Part shown: positions 22,701 through 34,020 of the stretch, in pieces | How positions within the stretch are numbered: position 1 is the first letter of the stretch | Layout of the letters: each line of letters starts with the position of its first letter | DNA from: Bagarius yarrelli | Taxonomy: Eukaryota > Chordata > Actinopteri > Siluriformes > Sisoridae | DNA: 64,000 nt | Direction: 5' to 3' | Assembly (NCBI GenBank): GCA_005784505.1 | Contig: VCAZ01000015.1 | Coordinates: forward strand, 5,545,668-5,609,667 | Notes under the pieces: generated by a model | Databases searched by the model: none | What the model saw: only the letters and a program-made list of their open reading frames with translations | Told to the model about the DNA's origin: nothing | Made by a program: the position numbers and the translations under genes

Positions 22701-25048
22701 GTCCTTGAGGGCCGGTGTCCTGCAGAGATTGGTTCCAACTTGCCTCAACACACCGACCTGTAAGTTTCAATTGTACCTAGCAAGATCCTGATTAGATGAT
22801 TCAGGTGTGTTTGATTAGGGTTGGAGCTAAACTCTGCAGGACACCCCGACCCTCCAGGACCGAGATTGCCCACCTCCACCTTTAACCTACTTTTCTATGT
22901 TTGCATGCTAATTCCACTATGACGCTATGCCCCTAGACTTGTTGTCACTTTTCTCTCACTGCCCAATATTTTAGCGCTAATTTTATTATTTATTGTTTAC
23001 TTTCCAACAGTGGCCATGACACCCTTTTGACATGCATCACCCTACCCCCCAAACATATCACAATCATCAAACATGGATACTTCTATGATTTGTGATTGTT
23101 TAATTGTATATTTTATTTGTTGCCTGGGTTAATTTTTTCATAGCCAGCATGAATGGCATGTTGTGAAGGACATCCTTCTTCTTTGGTCAGGTTTATTGCT
23201 GATTAAAAGAAAAAAGTGGTCTCTACAGGTTTTATCAGGTGGATGTGATTTGCCAAGTAGGATGTGATCATTTGTTGATCGTGACTCAACATTTCTATCA
23301 ACCAATCGTAACCATTTGATGTCATTAGTGTGTGTCGACCAAACCCAATTCAATCCATTTTTAAATCTTTCCCTTTTTTGTCCACAAACTAAAAAACTTT
23401 AACTAAGTAAATGCTGAAAAATAGTTTATTGACCGAGACTGATAATTAACTGATCCTGGAACAATTTACTGACAATGATGATTCCTGGATCACAACATAA
23501 AATTGGAAAATTTATGATATTCCAGAAACAACATAAGTAAATTTAAACTGTATTATGATGATCTGTAAATGTCTTTACATATTTGTTACATGATATTCTA
23601 CAGCACACTGAAATTTATTTCTTTGCACATCCCATCTTAGAAGGTTGGGGTCAGAGCACAGGGTCAGCTATGATACAGCACCCCTGAAACAGGAAGGGTT
23701 GAGCGTCTTGCCTAAGGACCCAACAGTGGGGATCCAGCAGACTGGTGGTAGTGGGGCTCGAACCCAGGTCTTCCAGTCATCAACTTAGTATCTTAATCAC
23801 CTAAACACCTAAATACATTTAACTTTGCAAACACACCTATTTTTGGTAGACATTTACAGCATTTGCCAGACGTCCTTATCCAGAGCGACTTACATTCATC
23901 TCTTTTACACAACTGGGCAATTAGGGGTTAAGGGCCTTGCCCAGGGACCCAGCAGTAGTAGCTTGGTGGGGCTGGAAATCGAACCCACAATCTTTGTGTT
24001 GTTATTTTAACACCTTAACCATGAGCCACCACTTCGCCCAGTCAGATGGTTATGATTGGTCGACTGAAATTACTTTCACAGCATTTTGGCAGACGCCCTT
24101 ATCCAGAGCGACTTACATTTATGTCTTTTATACAGTTGAGCAATTAGGGATTAAGGGCCTTGTTCAGGGGCCCACAATGGGTGCTTGGTGGTGCCCCTGG
24201 TTTTTCTGGTAGCAGTCCAACACCTTAACCACTAAGCCACCATCTCCAAATGTTGACTAAGGATGTAAATAATCCAGGATCAGACATTAAAAAAAATAAA
24301 ATAAATCAATAAAATTATAATGACTTAGATTATAAACCGATCCAAGTCATACTGGACTAATTTGAAAACACTTTGTAGTGAGGAAAGGAAAATAAAATAA
24401 AAAAGTGAGATTGATTTAAAATAGTAAAACTAACATTTGATGTTTACACTCTACAGGGGAGCTCCCACAAGAAAACACGTGTTCATTCAACAAAGCAAAG
24501 AGAAAATCGTCCTGAGGAGAAATGACAGAATAATAATAATAATAATAAAAGTGTTTTGTGCTGTAAATTATTCTTTACTTTCTGTAACTCTGTTTTAAGT
24601 ATAAAAAACTAACACAAAAAAACAAGATCATCATCACACTAGTAAGGAGACGCAACTATGGGAGGAGTTTCCCACCACACACACACACACACACCCACAC
24701 CCGAAGGCTACAGTATTAGCAGCCTTTAGCTTTGTTATCTGAACTCACCTTTTTCATGATTCCAGTCTTTCTTTTGCTGAAAGTCGTATACCGTCTAAGT
24801 TTGTTGTCAATAAACTCCATTTTAATTTTGACTCTCCCGCGGGTCTTTTTGCCGGGTTTAGCTCCTGCTACTCCTCCGGCTATAGTGCGCGCTATGGCCG
24901 GTGCTGGGGCGCCGCTTTCCCGCTCTGCTCTCCGCCGCTGATCTGCACGCCTGACCCCGCAGCCCGGTTCCTCCTCCTCCGCGGTGTCTGAATCGACATC
25001 CGATCCGCTCAGACTGAGCTGATTATTCCCGGAAGGCACGAGCTCCAT
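16878..25048 (-). CDS. srf: Serum response factor (MADS-box)
   Basis: SRF is a nuclear MADS-box dimer that binds CArG boxes and controls immediate-early and cytoskeletal/muscle genes with TCF and MRTF partners. Exons: 24749-25048 (ATG at 25048), 20246-20515, 19409-19607, 19127-19186, 18833-18949, 18635-18705, 16878-16964. All phases join to 367 residues. The MADS box starts at residue 66 (GKKTRGRVKIKMEFIDNKLR) and is split after GIMKK by a 4.2-kb intron; exon 2 continues AYELSTLTGTQVLLLVASET. The transactivation region follows (VVQLPAGFTLVPG, SIAGHVICPSAVM, VPLHS). The last exon reads MLINQPNSSSTHTLTELQ and ends NSKTD. The protein is shorter than human SRF (508), mainly through a shorter N-terminal region and linkers. 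I cannot tell which teleost srf duplicate this is. Confidence 0.95.
17050..17200. repeat. (TA)n followed by (AC)n
   Basis: A TA run of about 100 bases (17050-17156) followed by an AC run (17164-17196) in the last srf intron. All tyrosine/isoleucine-repeat open frames here are artefacts. Confidence 0.97.
17960..18280 (+). mobile_element. LINE fragment with reverse-transcriptase remnant
   Basis: Broken frames carry reverse transcriptase C-terminal pieces (LKYCNLLLAV, then QMIQNAAARVIF in another frame). The fragment ends with a 3' tail (cgctctggacaagagcgtct, then gctgaatgctgtaaatgtac) that is shared with the SINEs elsewhere in the window. It lies in the last srf intron, antisense to srf. Confidence 0.65.
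19726..19790. repeat. (TA)n microsatellite
   Basis: About 32 TA units in the srf intron between exons 2 and 3. Confidence 0.97.
20010..20222 (+). mobile_element. 5'-truncated SINE (tRNA-headed family, head lost)
   Basis: It matches the body of the element at 33003-33345: gattctaaattgcccatag, gtgatggactggtgacc, ccagggtgtacccctgc. The tRNA-like head is missing. It lies in the srf intron immediately downstream of exon 2 in transcript order. Confidence 0.7.
20560..22450. mobile_element. Decayed retroelement in srf intron 1
   Basis: A minus-strand open frame at 21449-21913 has a degenerate zinc-knuckle-like stretch (CQNLDHMKKDCPCP), lacking one Cys of the CCHC pattern, flanked by basic sequence, as in a retroelement gag nucleocapsid. 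The surrounding sequence has a base composition unlike the adjacent intron. I found no LTR pair, protease or polymerase, so boundaries and class are uncertain. Confidence 0.35.
22683..22878. mobile_element. Non-autonomous hAT-like element, copy 1
   Basis: The two ends are inverted copies: caggggtgggtaatcttggt at the left and accgagattgcccacctcca at the right, with internal complementarity (gtcctgcagag, ctctgcaggac). Flanking 8-bp sequences tctttaat and cctttaac match at 6 of 8 positions, which fits a decayed hAT target duplication. Confidence 0.7.
23630..24245 (-). mobile_element. Cluster of three SINEs, minus orientation
   Basis: Three SINE copies lie in tandem at about 23630-23815, 23848-24035 and 24078-24245. 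Each reads tail first on the plus strand. The last two share cagacg(t/c)ccttatccagag and ggcaattaggg-like tail segments. The first belongs to a related subfamily also seen at 59545-59700. All are in srf intron 1. Confidence 0.75.
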
Positions 25049-25990
25049 CTCTCCTCTCCGCTGTCATACAGCTTTTAACGCAGATTAGTCCTCGCAGGAT
25101 GACCCGCTTACGAGCTGGAGATGAGCAGGCTTTGGTCCTGATCTGTTCAATCCATTACCAGTACCGAATCTTTGACCAAAATATAAACAATAAAATATAA
25201 AACAAACACGAGTTTTACAGCCGAAATCCTGGATACGATAATCGAAAATATATATTTTTTTCTTTTTTTCCTGTCTATGCGACAGACTTCAGGCCACCAT
25301 GCAGAACTAACTTATCAGATAGCAGGGGATAGAACGTCTTAACACGCGTATTCTGTAAAACGCACGTTTTCCAAAACAAATCAAAACAGCAAATTGATTT
25401 ATACTTAATAAATTAATCACTAATAAATGAGACAAGTATAAAGCAGTTACAGTTACTAAAAGTTTACACAGAAAAGTTTCCTGCACTTCTAAATATGGAC
25501 GTGTTTACACATATCACTCCGCCAAATGATCTAGTCTCTTATATCTTAACCATCATAAAAAAGATATCCTATAAAATCCGCCAGGCAGCACTTAATTTTT
25601 TTATACATACCAACTTTTATTTAAAGGTTAAAAATTAAGTTGATAACATGACACTAAATGTTCTTTCGCTTTAACTACGCTCGGGTATTTATATGCCGGA
25701 TCTACTTTTGTTCCATATAAAGAGAGACGATGTTGCCTTTTATGGTAACAGTGCGCAATGTGCTGTGCTGTGATTGGTTCTTCAACGTTGTGTACCTACG
25801 TCAAGTCTGTATATGTATGCCATTGGTCTTAAATGCGGATGTTTGCCTGGAACAGATTTGCAAACAAAAATCACGAATAAAAGTCAGTTTGTGTGTTATA
25901 TGTAGATCGTTACTTGTACTTTAAAATAACGCGCCATGTGACCCGGAAACAGTCATAACGCGTGGGTTAAAGCTAATTTAGCATAACGGA
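25049..25990. promoter_or_regulatory. srf/rnf13 head-to-head intergenic region
   Basis: About 1 kb separates the srf ATG from the likely rnf13 first exon. It contains two CArG-like 10-mers with one mismatch each, CTAAATATGG (25489-25498) and CCATATAAAG (25713-25722), and an ATTGG (near 25772). SRF is known to regulate its own promoter in mammals, so the first two are plausible but unproven sites. No ORF of interest is present. Confidence 0.35.
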
Positions 25991-26049
25991 ATTAGCTTAG
26001 CATAGTCAGGTAAAAAAAAAAACAACCGTTGATTTGTTGACATTGTCGT

Positions 26050-26162
26050 TATTAATGACGGGTGCAGATCAGACACACGGTTATAATACAGACTTAAAGT
26101 GTTCACTCGAGGTGTTTTTTTTCATTTCAACACGGCGTTAATACGCTTCCATGTAGCTTAAG
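26050..26162 (+). other. Candidate noncoding first exon of rnf13
   Basis: A consensus donor (ttaag|gtgagt) ends a stretch at 26162, and the coding exon at 27449 is preceded by a pyrimidine-rich acceptor ending at 27439. The transcription start is not visible, so the left limit is a guess. Confidence 0.35.
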
Positions 26163-26863
26163 GTGAGTTTTAAGAAGATTAAGGAACCCTGATTGAGACT
26201 GACTAGGTGGTGTTCGCGATCAAACGTTAAATTTGAGTAAACAATGGAAGCTGATTATGGGATGTATCTGTTATGAAGCACAGGAAGAACTGATTATTAG
26301 TAAAAGTCATAATTTACGGTATTGCATTGTTTGCCGTTTAACGGTTCAGTTCTGTCACACTGGGGAGAAGTTCAGTGGTCATGCTGGTGACTGGAAAGGT
26401 TGTAAGTTTATTTCCCATCACCGTTAAGAGTAAACGTCTTTAACCCACAACTGCTCCGGTGTAGAAACCAGATAAATGTAAGTCGTCCTGGATAAATGAA
26501 ATAATCTCACTTTCTGGATAGCATCATTAATAGTTCGAGTCCTAAAATAACCTACTTTTGTTTAGACAGCAGAGATTTAAAAATCTGAAGCTTTACAAAA
26601 TCCTGTGCATTAATATTATTTGATAATAAACTCATTTTCGGTCTGTAGAAATAAAGAAAATAGTGATAATAGTTTATTGTTTGATCATTATTGAGTTCTA
26701 CCTCGATATGTAGTGGCTCAAGCTGTTTTAACGTTCATTTATTGGTTGAAAGAACAGAAGGAGATGGGTTAAGGGCCCCAGCTCAAGGGCCAAACAGTGG
26801 AAGCTTGATAACCCGCCTCCTGCTTCAGGTGTACCACATCATGTGTGCCCCAGCCCTCTAAAC

Positions 26864-27040
26864 CAGGGGTGTCCAATCGCGGTCCTGGAGGGTCGGGGTG
26901 TCCTGCAGAGTTTAGCTCCTGAATCAACTAATCAAGATCTTGCTAGGTACACTTATTACTTACAGGTGGGTGTGTTGAGGCAAGTTGGAGCTAAACCCTG
27001 CAGGATACCTGCCCTCCAGGACCGAGTTTGGACACCCCTG
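26864..27040. mobile_element. Non-autonomous hAT-like element, copy 2
   Basis: The termini are inverted (caggggtgtccaatcgcggt and gtttggacacccctg). The element is flanked by ctctaaac (26856-26863) and ctttaaac (27041-27048), an 8-bp duplication with one mismatch. It is related to the copy at 22683. Confidence 0.82.
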
Positions 27041-27448
27041 CTTTAAACTGTTTATATCCTTCTCATTGACTTTAATCAAATCTATCGTTCCCTGGGCGTT
27101 TTGGGCTATTTGATTGGCTGGAATGCTAGAAACCAGTTACACTGCATCCATTATGGCCGCCATAAGAACAAGCACATTTTATGATGAGGCATTTAAATTC
27201 TGGAAAGTCTTTTCAATCTTAAATAATCCTGTGGTCCATTACAGTGGATATAGTATTAAAAAAAAATAAGTCCAAATTGTGGAATGAGTTTTAAAGAAAT
27301 TCTGTGGGTCTTAAAAGGATATGTGAAAAACCAAATTTTATATGAGACAAAGACTTGATTTATCATGTATTGTTGCTGTACACCACTCTTTTGTTGTGTA
27401 CACTAACTCTCTCTTTCTCTCTCTCTTTCTGTGTAAAAGAGGGTGAAG

Positions 27449-29435
27449 ATGCTGCAGCCCGTAGCAATGCTGATGCTCTCAGCCACTCAGATCTTCATTA
27501 TCACCTTCATCAGCCTGCTCCCTGTGGAGGCCCACATCAATGCAGTAAGACACACACAAACACACACTAAGCAAAAGTGTTTGCTTCGGTTTACCTCCTA
27601 AGTGGTATGTTTTGCTGTGTGACGGGTGAACAGGTCCTCTACAAAGAAGATATTATACAGAAATATAAATCAAAGTGCTTAAGATGGCGCAATTCTATAA
27701 TCCATATTAATTTTGCTAACACTGATTTTATTTATACATTGATGTTCAACAAATGTTTACCTGACCAGAGTTTTTATTATAACTTGGTAAAATATATTTC
27801 AGTGTAACGTGTGTGTGGGTGTGTGTTGCAGTTTGGAAGTGATAATCAGACTGAGAGGTTCTCTGATGCTCCTGCTCTTTTCGGGTGCAGATTGCCCAAC
27901 CAGGGCCTGAAGGTGAGATGTTCCTTTCTATGTGTGTGTTTGTCTTTGTGACTATAGTGTATATAGGGGCAATAATTAAAAGTGTTTTAATTGGCTGATT
28001 TTGTGGTTAGGGCTTTTTGATTAGTGCACGACCAGAGAACGGGTGTGTACCGATTGATCCTCCACCAGTCAGAGAAAACTCCAGCAGCAGTTTCATCGTC
28101 CTCATCAAACGCTTCCACTGCAATTTTGACATCAAGGTATTTACACTCTAAATTCATACACCAAACAGAGAGCAGAAGTTTGACCTTCTGAAGACACTCC
28201 ACGGATCATATTTGTGCAAAGATCTCACCGTGTAGAACAGCGTGCACCGCTACACTTGTGTCAGGTAAAGCTTTTGCAGGTCTCTAGTCTCATACAAGAT
28301 GTGGGGGAAGTGGTGGCTCATGGTTTAGGTGATGGACTACCAACCCAAAGATTGTGGGTTCCATTCCCAGCTTCACCAAGCCACCACTGTTGGGTCCCTG
28401 AGCAAGGTCCTTAACCCCAGTTGCTAAGTTGTATAAATGAGATAGTCGCTCTGGATAAGGATGTCTGCCAAATGCTGTAAATGTATTGGACTGTATAGTA
28501 TATGGACAGACATTAGCGCTACCTTGTGTTGTCTTTACGTCCAATGTTGCTTTCGATTGTCCTAACAGCATTCTAGACAATATAAAATGTGAGTTGGATA
28601 TTTTTTTTTTCTATTAATAGTCGTTCTTTGCTTATTTAATAACTTTATTGTCAGGTCCACAGTCAGCTGTTTAAAAGTAGCCCCGTGTTGTTAATTGTTA
28701 GATTTAGTAATTAATACACTTTAAAATGATTAATTTTTATGATAATTCCTGACATAAATGCTAATAAGCCAGTTATCGCCCAGTTTAATTCAATTTTAAA
28801 ATAAAAACCAACGGTACCAAAAAATCTGCACATCGACCATCACACACGGTTCATTAAGTTCATTCAGTGCTTCACGGTTCATCACGAAATCATTAAGTTA
28901 TTAATGAATTTATTACAGCTATTAAAGCTTTCGTTAGGAAACTGTATTAAACATTTACATTGGATGGGTAATTGTAAATGTGTGTGTGTAGGTGCTGAAC
29001 GCTCAGAGGGCAGGTTACATGGCCGCCATTGTTCACAATGTGGACTCAGAGGAACTCCTCAACATGGGATTTGATGACAGTTAGTCTCTCTCTCTCTTTC
29101 TCTCTCTCTCTCTTTCCTTTCACACACACTGATTTGCTACATCACTACTGATCAGACAAACAGAAATCAGGTTTTCAGTGCTGTAAAAACTGTTTTACAT
29201 GGTGTAAGTTTGAATGTGTGTAATATTTCTGTTTATGTGTAGTGGAGGTGACGAAGCAGATCACCATTCCGTCTGTGTTTATTGGAGAGAGGGATTCTAA
29301 ATCATTACTGGAAGAGTACGCTTTTGAGAAAGGGTGAGACACACATACCCTGCAATATTATTACAGATTCAGTGAGTTCTAAACCACACAGTACACGCTG
29401 AACACCCGGGTTTCCTTGTTTGCTAAGTAACATGT

Positions 29436-29469
<34 letters not shown>

Positions 29470-31304
29470 TTCTTTCTTCCTTTCTTTCTCTGTCTCTCGT
29501 TTTCTTTCTCTCATTGTCTTCTGCGTCTAATTTGGGTTGCAGAGGTCATGTAATCCTGATACCCGATTTTAGTTTGCCATTGGGATTTTGCCTGATCCCG
29601 TTTCTCATCATTGTGGGAATCTGCCTTATACTTATTGTGGTCTTTATGGTGAGTGAAACCTTTAGTGGTGGTCAAAATGATTGAAATTATACTAGTATTT
29701 TTACCAAGTCAGTCATTTCTATCTTTTGCTGAATATGTCCGTAGGAAATATCAGTTTACATTTACAAACATTTATTTTTCCATAATCCTGAAAAAAATAT
29801 AGAATTGTGACAGCATTAATTAAATACCGTCAGGATTTCTGATAAACATTTATTTGTACTACTGTAAATCCACCACAAATTAAAGCTGACTTATTGATTT
29901 CCCTGTTAATGTCTGCATGCTCAGGTCATAAAGTTTGTACAGGATCGACACCGAGTCAGACGGAACCGACTGCGCAAGGACCAACTAAAGAAGCTTCCCG
30001 TCCATAAATACAAAAAAGGTATCACAGACTAAACCGTCAAATAAAAGCACAGACAGGCCACATCAACACACCAACACATCACACCGATTCTGTATACGGT
30101 ACAATCAATTCTGACTGTGTATAAATCAGTGGGCAAACAGGAACTTTTGTCTACTGCATACTAATATTTTCACATACTTGGTTTTCGGACGTACTACTCG
30201 CCTCGCGTACTCCGTTTCACTTACTATACATTATCACCTATATAGTCAGGGAGTATGCAATTTCGGACGGAGCCCACTGATTGTTTTGAACTTATAACAG
30301 TGGCTTTCTTTTTGTCAGTCTTTCATTAAGGCCAAATTTACGGAGTGTACGACTAGTAGTTGTACAGTGGACAGATAGTTCCACCTGAGCTGTGGATCTC
30401 TGCAGCTCCTCCAGAATTACCATTAACTTTGAATTCTTCTCTGATTAATGCTCTTCTTGCCCAACCTGTCAGTTAAGGCTGACGGTCAGAACATGAGTGC
30501 AGTTGTGCCATACTCCTTTCTATTTTCGCATGATGGATGAAACAGTGGTCTGGGATATTTTTTCTGTAACCTAAACGTCTCCACATCTTTAGCCCTGACC
30601 TGTCTGGTGTGTTCCTTGGGCTTTGTGATGCAGGTTCTTCACTTATGTACTCTGACTAACCTTTGAGGGCTTTACAGAACAGCTGGTATGCGTGTGATTT
30701 TCAGGTGATGCCTATGACGTGTGTGCAATATGTCTGGATGAGTATGAAGAGGGGGAGAAGCTGCGTGTTCTGCCCTGTTCACACGGTAGGTGTGCACGTT
30801 TCTGCTAAATGTGCCTTTAAGTGATGTAATTTGAAGCTTTTTATACAGTAGGTCAAGCTTTAGACTGAGGCAAAATGTCCACAATTCTGCATTGAGGCTG
30901 ATTCTGTCTCCTTTCCCACTTTTGTGTGTGTATGTGTTTGCACTTTAGCTTATCACTGTAAGTGTGTGGACCCCTGGCTAACGAAAACAAAAAGGACGTG
31001 TCCGGTGTGCAAGCAGAAAGTGGTTCCACCCGGTTCCCAATCCGACTCAGACTCCGACAGCGGTGGAGATGAAAGTGAGGAGGTTTCTGAAAGCACGCCA
31101 CTGCTGTGGTCACACCCTCCTGCCCAAATCCGCACACCCTCTGTGACCAGCACACACTCCGTCTCCACCGGCCTGTCTGACTGCTCTGACTCTGACACTG
31201 ACTCCAGTGAGGAAGACAGGGAGGGAGAGGGGGAGGGGGTCACCGTGGAAATAGTCGTGGTGTTGCAGCAGGAACGAAATGATCATGACAGTGTCAATGT
31301 CTAA
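27449..31304 (+). CDS. rnf13: RING finger protein 13 (membrane E3 ligase)
   Basis: RNF13 is a PA-TM-RING ubiquitin ligase of endosomes, lysosomes and ER. Exons: 27449-27544, 27832-27912, 28011-28136, 28992-29079, 29243-29333, 29543-29648, 29925-30018, 30705-30785, 30949-31304; 372 residues against 381 in human. An N-terminal signal sequence (MLMLSATQIFIITFISLLPV) is followed by a protease-associated domain (VLNAQRAGYMAAIVHNVDSE, IPSVFIG), a transmembrane helix (LIPFLIIVGICLILIVVFM), a basic segment (RRNRLRKDQLKKLPVHKYKK) and a RING-H2 finger beginning CAICLDEY, split between the last two exons after PCSH. The tail is Ser/Asp-rich with STPLL. It matches RNF13 better than RNF167 across the luminal, membrane and tail regions. 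Confidence 0.96.
28308..28492 (+). mobile_element. tRNA-derived SINE, plus orientation
   Basis: The head ggtggctcatggtttaggtg followed by a B-box-like gtgggttccattcccag leads into the tail (ccttaaccccagttgctaag, ctctggataaggatgtctgc, caaatgctgtaaatg). It lies in rnf13 intron 3. Confidence 0.85.
29436..29517. repeat. (TC)n and TTTC-rich tract
   Basis: A pyrimidine tract about 25 bases upstream of the rnf13 exon 6 acceptor. Confidence 0.85.
30285..30690 (-). mobile_element. Tc1-like transposase remnant (N-terminal part)
   Basis: In minus sense the sequence retains pieces of a Tc1-family transposase N-terminal region, such as KEHTRQVR and LEELQRSTAQV, with stops and indels between them. It corresponds to the helix-turn-helix DNA-binding part. 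It lies in rnf13 intron 7, directly upstream of the RING exon, antisense to the gene. Confidence 0.7.
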
Positions 31305-31836
31305 ATACAGCCAATCAGACTGCTAACAGTATAGCTTATTTACACACAAACACACACACACACACGCACACATCTGAGCACGGTCAGAGTTTTGCAGTTA
31401 TTCGAAACAAGGACATAACAGACTTTAACTAAAAATGATGCCTCGGTCAGGATTTTCCTTCGGAATGAAACCTGTTCTGACGTGCCGATGATGAATCTTA
31501 CTGTGTATCGTGTAACTAACTTTAGACACGCGTGTCTTTCTGTAGCACCTTATTACTAACCTCATTTACCTTTATATTAGTTTTAATCATTTTTAGGCCA
31601 AAAATGTTTTTTTATTTTCTCTATGAAACGGCGGCCACATTTCTGAACGTGTCATACATGTAATTAGTTTGGGCTGACCTTCCTGATAATGCACGGTGAA
31701 CATTTACACACTCAGCAGTGTTCAATTTATCCATGTGTGTTTAAATGTTCTGTCTGTGTTTTGCACACTTGCTGCCTTTCCCAGCTTCACCTGAGTCACT
31801 TTATTTTCTCGTATAGCCGAATTTCATTTCAACTTC

Positions 31837-31842
31837 AATAAA
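31837..31842 (+). terminator. rnf13 poly(A) signal
   Basis: AATAAA about 530 bases past the rnf13 stop codon, just before a CA-rich stretch. Confidence 0.6.
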
Positions 31843-32224
31843 CCGATTTATTTACACACACACACGTGACTGATTAACTAACTAAGTCGGATGTTACTGG
31901 AGAAAACGTCCTGCAACGACTTCAGTATTATTATTATTCAACAATACTTGGCACGGCATGAACGAAGGACATCTGTATGTATTAAATAAGCATCTTAATT
32001 ATGTTAGTACCACCCAGAAATTATTTCATGTCCCTAGTGGCACTTTTGTGACGTCCAACTATGCCAAGAAATGATCAACCTTGCAGAAATTTTTGGTTAA
32101 TTAAAAGCCCAACCTGTTTGATTCGATTTTTGAAAATGTCTCTCATTTTTTTTAGGCAAATAAAAAAAAAAAACATGACGTGCTCCTAGGTGTGAGAATA
32201 TGCTCCAGTCATATTTCGTATTCT

Positions 32225-32460
32225 GGTTCAAGGTTCAAGGAGCTTTATTGTCATTTCAACCATATACAGCAGAATGCAGTACACAGTGAAATGAAATAAC
32301 GTTTCTCCAGGACCCCCTGGTGCTACACAAAAGAGCCGCTAAACAGGATAGGCATAAAGTGCATGTCAGTGCAGACAGTGCAGAAACAGACAGTGCAATA
32401 AACAATACAAACATAACAAGGACAGTGCAAAAAGACAATAAAGGACGGGACATAACGGAA
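32225..32460. mobile_element. Dispersed fish repeat (class uncertain)
   Basis: aaggagctttattgtcattt, acagtgaaatgaaataacgt and ggaccccctggtgctac are typical of an abundant fish retroelement 3' region. No coding sequence remains. Confidence 0.5.
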
Positions 32461-33002
32461 TAGTGCTAACCATATCTGCTTTCTGCTTTTTAAATCTAGT
32501 TCCAGCAGTAGAAACCAAACCAACCTTCTCAAAGATGTTTTATTTATTATAGTGTTAAATTGTGAGTTAAAAGACTGCTCAATTCCATAAAATAGTTTAA
32601 ATCCAAACCTCAAAATGAAGGATACAAATAATGCTACACTTACATCACACTAATGTGTTGTGTATGTGGACAGTAAAAAAAAAACGTGTACCCTCCATGT
32701 TTGAATGCTGTTTTATAAAGTAAACTGCTCTGTCCAAGTTTTTTTGTCTCAGGTTTCCTAAGTCTTTGGTCAGTAGGCACTTTGCTGTTATAAACCGACC
32801 GAGTCTGGCCGTGCTGTCAGCTGACCCTGATGTCAATGGTTTTTGACATCTCATGTTATGAAATTTGACATGGTGGCACTAGTCTAACAGGTTTCTCGCT
32901 ATTTTGGTATCCCAGTTTAAATCCTGAGATTGTCTTACAGTCTATGGGGAGTTTTACATAAGATTATTAATCTAGTATTAATGAATAAATTAAATATTAA
33001 TT

Positions 33003-33345
33003 AGCCGCACGGTGGCTTAGTGGTTAGCACTATTGCCTCACATCAAGAAAGTCCTGGGTTCGATTCCCAGGCAGGGGTCTTTCTGTGTGGAGTTTATCAA
33101 GTTCTCCCCTTGCGTGGGTTTACTTTGGGTTCTCCGGTTGTCTTCCACAGTCCATAAACATGTAAGTTTAATTGGTGATTCTAAATTGCCAATAGGACTG
33201 AGTACGAGTATGTGTGTGTGGCTCTGTGATGGACTGGCGACCTGTCCAAGAGTGTCCCCCTCCTGTCTTTCGCCCTTTCAGAGGCGGCTGGGATAGACTC
33301 CAGCAGATCCCTGTGACCCCAAATTAGGAAATAAGCAGGTATAGA
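33003..33345 (+). mobile_element. Long tRNA-headed SINE, nearly complete
   Basis: The head is tRNA-like with A-box (gtggcttagtggttagcact) and B-box (gggttcgattcccag) segments. A body (ctgtgtggagtttatcaagt, gattctaaattgcc, gtgatggactggcgacctgt) and an ATGAATGAATAA-type tail follow. A truncated relative is at 20010-20222. Confidence 0.85.
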
Positions 33346-33689
33346 AGATGAATGAATAAATAATTAAAATATTAATTAATCCATTTATTTTACCGACTGT
33401 TACTCACTGATGTATATCAGATCACGGTTCATATGTAGACTTAGAAAATTAGTCTCGTGTTTAAAATTAAAATTCTAATCACCTACTAATCTATCCCTAA
33501 ATGAGTTAACTTATTCCAAATGAAATAAAATTTAATGAAAGATATTTGTGCGTCAGGGACGTGTTTGTTTTGCAAATATTCACAATAATTTGTATGTGTA
33601 ACTAAACAAATCTAATACCCAAATTACAACAGCCAAACTTGTCATCCAATATGCAGAAATGAAAATAGAGTGATGATTTTAGACTTTTA

Positions 33690-34020
33690 CTTCTATTATA
33701 ACCTTTTTATTTTAAGGACTGTGGCTGTGGGGATTTGCTTATTTGGCCACATAATAAGGTCTGGGGTGCAGTCAGTATTCCACTTCATCCCAAAAGTGTT
33801 TAGTGGGGTTGAGCCAGATTCAGGACACTGGACTGGACACGGGAATTCTTTTACATTATCCAGAACACACCATGTTTTCATGAAGCTCAGGGGGTTTGTG
33901 CACAGTGTTATTGTCATGCTGAAACAATGTTTGAGCCTCTTAGTTCCATGATGCTAAAGCTGCAGCATAAAAAACCATACAAACAACTGCACACTTCCAA
34001 CTTTAGTAACATTTTCGAAA
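33690..34020 (-). mobile_element. Tc1-like transposase remnant (C-terminal part)
   Basis: In minus sense the frame at 33917-33696 retains a decayed Tc1 transposase C-terminal segment (STPLNTFGMKW, close to the NPIEHLWDE-type motif of the family). It is broken upstream. Confidence 0.6.

Noticed and set aside
33003..33080. Possible tRNA gene
   Set aside because: A-box and B-box are present, but the sequence continues into a SINE body and tail and lacks a proper acceptor stem.
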